A model generated the notes under the pieces. That model was not told the DNA's origin. It did not search any database and worked only from the letters and a program-made list of their open reading frames with translations. Shown here in pieces: positions 1 to 10,052 of a stretch of 64,000 bases of DNA. Where the stretch lies: positions 67,373-131,372 of the forward strand of contig VZTG01006671.1 in NCBI GenBank assembly GCA_013397845.1. The letters run 5' to 3'. The position numbers were made by a program, and so were the translations under genes. This DNA is from Melanocharis versteri (Eukaryota; Chordata; Aves; Passeriformes; Melanocharitidae). Numbering within the stretch: the stretch's first letter is position 1; each line of letters opens with the position of its first letter.

Positions 1-310
1 CCTTGTCCGTGTGTCCCCCCGTGTCCGAGTGTCTCCCCGTGTCCCCGCGTGTCTCCCCGTGTTCGCGTGTCTCCCCGTGTCCGTGTGTGCCCGTGTGTCC
101 CCCCGTGCCCGTGTGTCCCTCGGGGGTGTCTGTGTCCCCCCGCGGTGCTATGTCCGTGTGGTCCCCGCAGGGTTCCCGTCCCTGTGTACCCCCGGGATCC
201 TGTGCCCCTGTGTCCAGGGATGTCCGGTGCCACCCCATGGGTGTCTCTGTCCCTGTGTACCCCAGTGTCCTGTCCCCATGTGCCCACGGGTGTCCTGTGT
301 CCGTGTAACC
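1..310. repeat. C/G/T-rich low-complexity tract
   Basis: Loose tandem array of 10-bp-like units built on 'ccccgtgtc' and 'gtgtctcccc', decaying rightward. Almost no A is present, so several frames are open by composition alone. The predicted peptides are Pro/Val/Cys/Ser repeats with no domain. Confidence 0.8.
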
Positions 311-1977
311 CCTCCGGATGTCCAAGCCTTGGTGGGCTCCCCTGGGATGGCCCTGTCCTCATGTACCCCCTGAGTGCTCCTGTCCCGACAGATCCCCCGG
401 GACTCGGCCTGCTTTTGTGGACTCCTGGAGCTATTCCTGTACCCGTGGACTCCCCTTGCAGTCCCTGCCCACGTGGGCCACCAGCACTTCCTAAACTTCT
501 CCAGAAAGTCCTGCTTCCCGCTGGGCTTTTCCTGCTGCCCTGCAAGCACCAGGGAACCCCTGGTGCTCCCCATCCCCGTCAGGGCTGGACTCTGCCTGGG
601 TGCCCCATGTCACGTGCTGTCCCGTTCAAACAAACCCTCTCTGCTCTGGGCTTTGGTGTCTCAATTAAACCCAAACTCAACCCCACAGCGAGCCAGAGCC
701 TGGCTCAGCCCCGTGGCACACGGCCTTCCTCACCCTCTCCCTGGCAGGATGAGCAAGCCGGCCTTGAAATTAAGCAAATACCAATGGAGGAGTTGAAAAA
801 TAGGTTACCTTGTAATTAATTTTTTTTTCTGCCTGCAGCTAAAGTAAAATTAGCCACCCTGCTATCTTGTGCCGTGTGTTTGAGAACGTACTGGGGTGTG
901 TAGTAGCTGAAGGGGTGGCATGACAGCTCCTTGGCCCAGCCTTTCCCGCTGCCTCCCTTCTGAGATTGGCTTTTTTTTTTTTGTCCCTTTCCCCAGCCTT
1001 TAAACTCCAGGCGCTGCCAGGGAAATCTAAAGCTCTGATAGCTTGGAGGAGCCAAGAACAGGACTGCTGGCAGAGCGATGCGGCCCTGATCCCATGCCAG
1101 GAGCCGTGGGAGAGCCCTTCTCTGAGGGAGACCCAGGCTCGTGGGGTGCCAGTTTATCACCGTGTCCTATCACCCTCTGCCATTGCCTCTGTGCCAGCCG
1201 GAGCTGCTGCAGCCACTGTGGGCAGCAGAACCCGTCAGGACGGGAGGGTGCTGCACAGCAGGGCACCCCAATGCTGGTCCCCAAGCAGTTGAGGGCTCAT
1301 CCTCCCCGGTGCTCTTTGTACCCCCAGCCCAGGCTCTCCTCCCTGGTGGTGCAGAGCTCCTGATGCAGCAAGACACGAGAGTTTGATTTATGAAGTGCAT
1401 TAGTATCACTTTTTTCCCTCTTTTCCATAACGAGCCATTTGTATGGCGGTGCCCGTGCGCTGCCCTCCCTTCTTCCCATCGGCGCCCAGGTTTTGGGGGG
1501 CCTTTTCCAGGGAGAAGAGACCTTCAGCTCACCCACCCCTGCTACATTCTGGGGGCGCGGGGGTCCCTGCACATCCCCTCTCAGGGGGTGTGACTCCAGA
1601 GGCTGTGGGTGCTGATTGTCAGGGCTTGTGGGTGGTGACTGCACCCCATGGCTGGGAGCGGGATCCCTCTAAGGGCGGTTTGGGACACCCCGAAAGCCTG
1701 CCCAAGCCCCTGGTGTCGCGGTGTCGCGGTCCCCCCCAGTGGGAAGTTTTCTCAGTCTCCACTCACCCTGTCCCCAGTGCGGGTCTCACTCCTGGCCTCA
1801 CAGGGTGCTGGGATTAGCTGTGGCTGCACCAGCACCACGCTTGGGCTCGCCCGCATCCCCTTAAAATCTGAGCAAACCCACATTTCAACAAAGATCCACC
1901 TCGTGCCGCAGCCCCTTTCGCCCGCTGCCGAGCCCCTGAGCAATTCATCCTCTCAACTACTCCAAGAAGCGATAAAA

Positions 1978-2070
1978 CCAATAGGTCACTTTTTTCACCC
2001 CCCCCCGCTCGGCAGTAATTAATGGTTTAATTAACACTCACGACATCCAATTCCCATTGCTTTGCATGAG
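1978..2070. promoter_or_regulatory. AT-rich putative conserved non-coding block
   Basis: A sharply AT-rich island inside GC-rich DNA. It contains 'taattaatggtttaattaac' (two TAATTA homeodomain-type cores) and a POU-like 'ctttgcat'. This composition is typical of vertebrate developmental enhancers, but conservation cannot be judged from one sequence. Confidence 0.3.
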
Positions 2071-2329
2071 CAGCCTCCGCTGCCGGGGCCTCGCTGCGAG
2101 CTCTCCGGTGAGCGGGGGTGGAAAGGGTTAGCCGGGAGCCGGTGGGAGCCGCCGGCTGGAGGCCGCCCATCTGGCCCGGATTCCTTCCGAAGCTGGGAAG
2201 TTCTCCTCCTCCCGAGCAGCAGCGGCATATCCAACACGTTCCACAGCCTGCTCTGCTTTCGCACGGGCTTGTTTACAGCCCAGGCAGAACCCGGGCGCCA
2301 TCGGCCCTCGTTGTTTACCCCGAATGATT

Positions 2330-2460
2330 TTCCAGTATTTTAACACCAATCCCTGAGAAATTTTAGCTGTCCCAAGGAGAATAGCTGCTTGTAACCGGTT
2401 GCTAATTACAAGTATGAATGTCAATTAATTCATTTAGCTAATTATCCACTCTCTGAGCAT
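2330..2460. promoter_or_regulatory. AT-rich putative enhancer with a Grainyhead-type site
   Basis: An AT-rich block with a perfect AACCGGTT palindrome (2393-2400, the Grainyhead/GRHL-type core), followed closely by several TAATTA/CAATTA cores. Enhancer function is inference from motif density only. Confidence 0.3.
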
Positions 2461-3564
2461 CACGCACCAAAGAACTGTAAAAGACGGGCATATGGTGATG
2501 GATCAGAAGGAAGGAGCTGGTGCCGGCGTGCGCTCGCTGGGCGGCCCGGGCGAAGGGATGCAGGCAGCCTGGCAACTCGGGAATTACAACATTATGCTAA
2601 TTTGGCCTGGAAAACATCAACCCTCTCCTTGCAACTTTTGTTTGGAGGCTCGAGCGCGGGTCAAGCATCTGAAGTGTTTCTAATTGTGCTGTTGCCTCTG
2701 ACTCTGACGAGTGGGAAGAATCGTTTTCCCTGCGTGGAACAAACCTTTTGATCCTAATCTCTGGCTGCAGAAACAAACAGTCCTAAGGAGGGAGGGAGAG
2801 ATCCCTGAAGAGTTTCCTGGCTAGGGGCCTCCGTGGCTAAAGGTGGGGAGATGTTCTGGAGGACGCTCGCTGCAATCTGGTTTGCAGGGCACCTGGGCTG
2901 CTGCAAGCGACTAGAAAACCCTCGCGGTGAGAAATATCTTATTTGCTGTCCCAAAAGAGAATGCTTTAAAGGAAATGTTTTCTGAAATGACGGAATTAAA
3001 TCGCATCTGGGTTCAAAGCCACCTGCAAGACATGGAGGGAGTTGTGCAGGGCGGAAGGACCTCCCTGTTCCTGCTCTTGGAATGAAGAATTGCAGATTTT
3101 ATCCAAGTAGCTGAGCAGTGAATGCTCAGCGGGGTTAAAGTCCTCAGGCAACAATCTTCTTCCAGAGAGAATCTCCATCACCGTAATTGGATCAATCACC
3201 TGGTGCAAGGCAGCGCTGCTTCCTCCATCCCCCAAAGGCTCCAAATGCCCTCAGGGGGTCATCACCCTGAGCTGGGCCCCAGTTCCAACCCTGCCCAGCC
3301 CAGCCCTTGCAGAGGTATCCAGGTGTCCTACCTCCCCTCTGCCCGGGTCTAGGGTTTTGATGAACATTTTCCATGTCCAGCCTAAAATTTAGGTGGCTGG
3401 GGCAGGGGCTTTTGCTCTGCTTCAGTGCTTTGTTATTCTTATTTACCAATTGAAAGCGGGGCCTTATTTCCTGTTGAAACTGCTTAATTATTTCTCTGCT
3501 GGCTTTCCAGTGGCAATACTTGTGCTGCCAGTGCCTGCCAAGAGCTTTGATCAAACTCCTGTAG

Positions 3565-3690
3565 GTTGATCACCAAGTTTCACTTGTAAAAGTGTGTAAA
3601 TCAAATACAAATAGAACAACGTCTCCGCTAAACCAAATAGTCATTAATGCGGTGACACGGCAATTTGCATTTTATTTCCTTGTTTAAAAA
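3565..3690. promoter_or_regulatory. AT-rich block with octamer motif
   Basis: Contains ATTTGCAT (3663-3670, POU octamer), 'cattaatg' and an A run, flanked by GC-rich sequence. It could be a conserved non-coding element or neutral AT-rich sequence. Confidence 0.22.
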
Positions 3691-3959
3691 AAAAAAAAAA
3701 AGTTTTTGTGACAAGCCCTGTCAGAGGTACTTCAAAGGCAGCAGGGCCAGGGAGCTGCTGCGTGGATTGGATTGGCTTTGGAGAAGTTTGCCGAGGCTTT
3801 TCCGGACAGTGAGCTTGGTGTCGGCACCTGCGGCTCTGGGGAAAATACTGCTATTTTCAGGCAAGTTTGACTGGGTGGCCCTTGCTGAGGTGATGGGGGG
3901 AGAAGAGGATGATGAGCGGGCTGGGCAGGGGACCTCACCCCAGGAGCCGCTCGCTGGGG

Positions 3960-4320
3960 AGGGATGAAGGCAGCAGCAGCATCCCGCTCCGCAGAGCTGC
4001 TGGCAGCGCGCCGGTGCCTCCCGCCGCTCTCCCCGGCTCCGCAGCCAGCCCGGCGCATTCCCTCCTGCATCCAGAGCCAAGCTCCCGAGCGCCGGCCATT
4101 TTCCAGGCGAGCGCAGATCTGCCAAGCGCTACCTTAAGAAAAGTTATGCACGACCATATTTAAGGAAGCGGGAGGGGGTGTGCGCTGGCCCCGTCCCAGG
4201 GCTCCGCGCCAGCCTGGCCTCGACGCCCGCGCCCGCAGGTGTCCGGACGCTTCTCCTCCGAGCCAGCCGTCGCCTCAACACCTCCCGCAAATGCTCAGCT
4301 TCTTCTGGCTGAGGTGAGGG
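3960..4320. other. Small GC-rich patch
   Basis: Locally CpG-rich sequence with a TATA-like 'catatttaagg' near 4155, an acceptor-like 'gcccgcag' near 4237 and a donor-like 'gaggtgagg' near 4311. These could frame a short non-coding exon, but no conserved peptide is seen and no gene is claimed. Confidence 0.2.
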
Positions 4321-5944
4321 CTGGGGGGAGCGGGGCACGATGGGGACAAGGGGGGGAACCCCAGGGCTGGGTGAGCGGCAGCTGCTGTGGGGACTTCCAC
4401 TCCCGGCGGAGGAGCGGCTGCTCGTCCTGGCTTGCATCGGCGCTGGGCGGCTCTTCCAGGGGCAAGATGTGGGGTGAAAGCCCCTTGTGACCCCCTGCTC
4501 ACCCGGGTGATGCTTTCTTGCCCTTGGGGCTTGCAGCGAGCTGTGCTGCTGCTCCGTCGTGGTCGGCACTGGCGACTCGTCCATGGGGACGTGGCACGCT
4601 CCGGCTGCAGCGGGGACAGCTAGGAGCATCAAACCCCCTCCGGTCTTTCTGGGTGTGACAGGAGGAGTGCCAGGGGGCTTTGGCTTGAATCAGCTTCTTT
4701 TCACTTAAAAGCAGGGGCAGATATTTGGGAAGCATGGGCACCGGGCTGCTGGGAGTGGTGGTGGCATGGGGAGGGCAGAGGGATGTGCTGGGGCTGGCGG
4801 GGGCGGTGTGGGTGGCTGGGTGGGTGGCACGATGCCGTGGTGGTCTCCACCCCAGTAGCCTCAAATGAGGTGGTCTTGGCCGTGGTGACTGCCACGATGG
4901 GGACCACCACATCACCATGGTGTTCACCTGGGCGTTTTCTACTCCGGTGCTCCCAACCATGGTGACCCCCATTGCGGAGACCACGCAGGGCGCAGACCTT
5001 TGCACCAGCTTGGTCTCTGCTGTGGTGGTTTCCAGCTCGGTGGGCTCGACTGTGGCGGTCTGAAACATGGTTGTATTGATGTTATGGCAGTCTCCTCCCT
5101 GGGAACGCCGTGGGTGGCAGGGCAAAGGTGCCAGGGCAGGGCGGTGCTGTTGGGTGTCCCCATGCGTGTGAATTTTGGGCCTGGCGGTGTTTACAGCTGT
5201 ACCGGGGCAATGTGTGGCTCTGTTCTCCCTCTGCACCTTTGTCCCCTCGGGCACTCCCTGGGGGACTTCGCCCCTGCGCCTGCAAATCGGCACCAGCCTT
5301 CCCGGGAGCCTCATGAGAGCTGCAGAGAGCACTCGGAGAGGGGTATGGATGGGGCTGTGGGCACGGCCAGGGCTGGGGATGCTTCACCCTGTAGTGGAGA
5401 GGGATGTGAGGGTGCTGGAGGTCTTCCCGCTGCACTCGCCCTGAGTGAAGCTTTCCCATAGGTGATGGTTGGAAAACCATCAACTCCTTGTAAGAGGAGT
5501 GATCCTGTGTCCCACTCTTGCCTTTGACCCTTGGTTCGCACTTTCCTGGCCCCAAGCCTTGCTTTGCTCCATGAACCCTAAGGAAACATGATGTGTGGTC
5601 CCAAAAATACCACTTGCAGTGTGTCCTGGCCTTTCTTCTGGGCTGGCCACCCTCCTGAGTTCCGGTTGAGACGCGCTGCTGGGAGCTGCTGTGTTTCCTC
5701 ACCGTGCTGGGACCTGGCAATTCAGTCCCTCTCGTCCCAGCAGGTCCACATCCGGAGCAGCAGCTCTCCTCCTGGGGACCCTGCTCCATCCCGGTGGGCA
5801 TGGGGTGATGGGGCTGAGCTGTGCTGGACATCTCCGATGCTGCTTGCACCAGGGCTTTGCCGCTGCTGGCAGTGGGGCTGGCAGGCTGGGTCTCGGGGGA
5901 TGGACAGCCCTCACTGCCCTGTCGAGATGGCAGAATTTCCCGAA

Positions 5945-6030
5945 GTAGGTCAGGTTAATTTTTTAACGCGTGCAGATTTGCTTGTTACCATGGATATTGC
6001 TCAATTATACACCAATAATCCGCCGTGAGA
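5945..6030. promoter_or_regulatory. AT-rich block with X-box-like half site
   Basis: An AT-rich island containing 'gttaccatggatat' (5984-5997), which resembles the left half of an RFX X-box, and 'caattatacaccaataat' with a CCAAT core. Regulatory role is inferred only. Confidence 0.2.
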
Positions 6031-6760
6031 ACTTCATTGTCACCGCTTTCCTCCCCACCATCTCCCCCCTTTTTTTCTTTAAATACTTCCAGGGAGGGGT
6101 AAGGTTACACCGAGGGGCTGGGGTGGGGGTAGGAGACAGAGCAGGGTGAGGGAAAACGGGGATTAGGTATTTGAGAGGTGGCAGTGGGGTGGTGAGAGAG
6201 CTCCGAGGGCAGGTGGGGGTGGCTCAAGGTGCGAGGCTGCCCTGCTCTGCCCAGACACCCCCCAAAGCCCAGCACTTGGGACGCCCACCCCAGTTTCACC
6301 CTTGTCCCTCCCTCTCATCCACTGTCTTGGGGGTGGCTAAAGCAAACACCCTGCTTTGTGGGCTCAAGGATTTGGGGGAACAGCTGTTCTCCTGCATCTC
6401 TGCCCAGCGTCATCCCAGGGAGCTGCGAGACCCACGAGGGTTTGCAGTGGAGGTTCATTCACCGTGGTAGTCCCCTGGTGACCTCTGAAGAGGCTAGCAC
6501 TGAATTTCACAGCAGAAGCCTTCCCTGGAGCTTGTGGGTGTTTTGGTGCTGTGGGACACCCCTCTGCCAGGGTACAGGAGAGCTGTGGGGTGCTGTGGGG
6601 TTTCTCTCCCCAGTATTTGCAGAGTTGTTGGTGTGTCTTCCTCTCTGTGTCTTCCCTGTTTTGCTCTGTGGGCTCCTTACGCCTTCGGCAGTACAGGAAG
6701 TGAGCATGGCAGGAGGCAAGGAAAATATTCTGCTGGAAGGGTTTTTTTTCTAATGCAAAC

Positions 6761-6786
6761 TTTTTTTTTTTTTTTTTTTTTTTTTT
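6761..6786 (+). repeat. Poly-T run (26 T)
   Basis: An uninterrupted run of 26 T followed by a further T-rich stretch. No retroposon body is recognised next to it. Confidence 0.9.
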
Positions 6787-8984
6787 ATTTTTGGGTAGAA
6801 GTGGGTCACTCGAGGGGTGACAGAGTAAGAGCATCATCGCCTGGGTACCGCATCCCGTTGCCATGGTGACCCGAGGGCTGCATCAGTCAACAGCTTTAAA
6901 AATGTGACAGTTGAGTGAGGTTGAGGATTTTAATGAGGACAGACACTTGCTCGCTTGGTTCCGATAACAAATACTCCATAAATACCCGCCGGCTGGATGG
7001 TTCCGGGTCTCTGGAGCGTGGCCGGGGCGCTCCCCTTCCCCAGGGTGGGAGCGTGGGCTGGGGCTGCCTGGGAAATAGCAGGGGGATGATGCAAAGCAGA
7101 CAGCTCTGGGTACTTTTTCCCCCTCCTGCTGACACAACCCAGGGGACAAGGTGACATGACTGGCGAGCCAGCAGCAGGTTTGGGTTTCCAAGGAATGTCC
7201 CTCAGGTGGTGTAGGATGGGGCTATGGGGTGTGACAGGAACACCCCCAGCCACCGCCACCACCTTGTGTCTGCAGTTGGGCAGCAAACCTGTCTTGTTAA
7301 ACAGGAGAGTAACTCTTGCACCGGGTTCTTGCGAGGGCAGGTGAGCCACCAGGAAGCTCCCAAACCTCAATAACAAGCCTGGAGAGGTCATGGGGCTAGG
7401 CAAAAAGTCATGGGGCTGGGGAATGCAAAACCTGGTGCTGCCGGGGCAGGGGTGGGAGGCTGTGAGAGGCTCAGCGGTGCTGTTTGTGTCTCGTTTTGTA
7501 CTGATGACATTGGGTGCACTCCGTGTGGTGCCCCAAATCCTGATGGTGCAGGAGACAAATCTACAGCTTCCACTTTTTAACCCCGTGCCAAAATCAGTCA
7601 ATCCCACGCGTCGGTAAAAGAGCTACTGCCTCCCACAGCCTGGTGGTACCTGCATGGGAGAGGGACGCGTGCTGGGAAGCTGGGGGTGTGCCGAGGGCCT
7701 GGCAGTGTTGTGTTTAAAAGCTGTCTGTAAATATAAAGCCTCTTCCACTTGTTTTTGCTGCAGCTCCCACGCTGCCTCTCCTCTCCTTGCAATGCCACCA
7801 CAATGTCCAGCTGGGACACAGTCACCGTGCACGTGGCCCGGGAGCCTGCAGGCACCCAAGGGCACACGATGCCCTTGGGGAATGCCAGGGCTTCACAGGC
7901 AGAGGGGCTGGAGCAGGGCACAGCGGCACTGCTGGCGTCGGGTGCTTCCCATTTGCTGCCCCTGGTACCACCCATGGCAGCCTCAGCCCTGCCTGCTGCC
8001 AAAAATACGCTCCCAGCTGCCTTGTGACTGCAGCGGTGTCACCGCTCCGGCCTGGGCAGCTTCAAGGCACAGTCCTCTGTCACATGTAGCGACACGGGAA
8101 GCACTGGCGCAGCATCACTGACCGAGGGGTTGGCCAGAGCCCTGCAACCTGTGCTTGGTCCAGCTCCCCAAAATAGCTGGGACTCTCGTCAGGACTGGTG
8201 AGCGTGGGACCTGACCTCCACGGAATGGCAGGCACCTACCCCGGGTCTGCCCTTCTCCATTTCAGCTCTGACAGCCCCCTGATAGGTGCTGGCGAAGGGT
8301 CAGTGTTGTGGGGAGGGACGTCAGCATGGGATGTGGGGACAGGGTGTGACAACCCGCCACACACGCTGCCTTGTCCCCGCCGGGGAACAGCCACCCCCGT
8401 CTCTGCCAGTCCTGCTGTAACCAGAGCCACTCTTCTCCTTTCCAGGTGTCTCTTAAAAATGGTCAAGGGGAATGTTATAGTCCCTGAAGACATCTTGAGC
8501 TTCTGTTGCAATGGCCTCCAGGTACCCCTCGTGCCGTGCAACTAACCCGTGGCTCCCTGTTGTGCCGCTGGCTACTAACCCAGGCTGTGCCAGGCAGATG
8601 CCATCCTCTGCCAGGAGCTGCTCCCAGCCCTGGCTGCATCCTCTCCCGACACATTCCCTCCCCATCAGCATCCCCAGCCTCATGCTGCCTTCTGCAGGGC
8701 CAGGGCTCTCCCCACAGCTAGCAGCTTCTTCCCTGAGATTCAGAACTGCCGAAGGCCGGGAAAATGACCGGCGGGATCTCGGGCCAGGCTGTCTGCTCGC
8801 TCTGCAGCAGGCGGCTTTGGAGCTCTTCGCGTTGCTGGCTCGTACCCCAGAGCCTGCCGGCTTCCCAAAATAGCTCTGTGGTACTTGTGTAGGCGCCTCT
8901 GCATGCTGGGAAGCAGCCTGGGCGGTTCACAGAGGGTTTGGAGGCCGCTGGAGGGGCTCTGGTGGCCGGGGCTTGGTCTCACTG

Positions 8985-9095
8985 CGGGATGGGGGACCTT
9001 TGCCATCGGTTTGGCTTGGCGCGCTCGCCGCCGTCTCTGCCGAGGCGAGGTTTGTGCCGTTCCCGGGATGTCGTGTACCAGTAGCTATGGAAACA
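8985..9095. promoter_or_regulatory. GC-rich patch with RFX X-box-like site
   Basis: A CpG-containing patch (8998-9070) is followed by 'gtagctatggaaac' at 9081-9094, which fits the nematode X-box consensus GTHNYYATRRNAAC at every position, although it departs from the canonical vertebrate palindrome. It lies about 0.95 kb 5' of the first recognised ACOT11 coding exon and may belong to an upstream promoter or first exon of that gene. No transcript evidence is available. Confidence 0.3.
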
Positions 9096-10052
9096 GAGGT
9101 TAGACCCGCTGGAGAAAAATGCTATTCTGAGAGGCAGTGAGCTCGGGGTAGTCGGGAAAGCTTCATTTTCAGCATAAACCCATCTTTAAAAGAATCCGGG
9201 CAAAGCAAAGGGCAGAGAAGCTGCTGCAGCGGGACTCCCGCAACAAGTGCTGAGAGCAGGAGCTGCAGCGGGAGCAGAAAGCGGAAGGAAGGGCTGTGAC
9301 GAAGCCCAGACAGCTCCTCGTGTCTCCTCAGTTACTCACCGGGCTAACTGAGTTCAGCCCTTGTGTAACACGACTTGCTTGACATTTCTCATCAGTTATT
9401 TTCCCTGCCAGCACCGCCTCAGCCTCCTCTCTGTCCCACCCTGCTTCCCACCGGGGTGCCGGGGGAGCTGCTCTGTGCCCAGCAAATGGACAAGCCAGCA
9501 AGGAACGTATTTTACTGCCCAAAAAAACCCACACCGAGGATGCTCCTCCTCTGCTGCTTGGACCACGTAGCTTCCAGTGCTTCCTTTGGCGAAGGGGGAT
9601 GTTGGTGCGAAGTGTGGAGCACTGTCCAGCTCCAGGAAAGCAAACCCACCCTGTACTGCAGCACCCTAAAAGAGAAGCTGTCAGGGAGAAAAATTCCTTC
9701 CCAGAGGAGTGATTGACTTTGGGAAGGGTTTTGCGTGGTGTCTGTGAGAGAGCAGTGGGATTGGGTGATAAATGGCCTGAAAACCTGGAGTAATCCCCTA
9801 TGGAGCTTTTTTTAGAGGGATTTTTCCCCCTTTTGTCTGCAGGCGCCTTGTCTTTGGCAATGGCTGGGTGGGTTTTGGGGCGCGCAGGGCTGGGGTTCTC
9901 CCGGCTCTGCATGGGGAGTATCTTCATGGGTCACTGTTCCCTCGGGGGATTTGCTGCCCATTTGGATAAAACGGAGCTTTTGTGCCCCACAGGGCTCGAC
10001 CTCTCCACCACGTGCCCGGGAGGCAGGGGAGCGGGAGGAGGCGCCGGGGGCC

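Larger units (their letters stand above)
311..8980. other. Non-coding region upstream of ACOT11
   Basis: I recognise no protein-coding exon here. In human the gene on this side of ACOT11 is SSBP3, transcribed away from it; none of its conserved N-terminal peptide is visible, so it probably starts outside the window. The stretch alternates GC-rich sequence with AT-rich blocks (listed separately), a small GC-rich patch near 4.0-4.3 kb and a 26-base T run. One minus-strand segment near 3.0-3.2 kb is coding-like but unidentified (see findings). Confidence 0.6.

Noticed and set aside
3..819. Cys/Pro/Val-rich open frames at the window start
   Set aside because: Low-complexity C/G/T sequence lacking stop codons by composition; no domain or exon structure.
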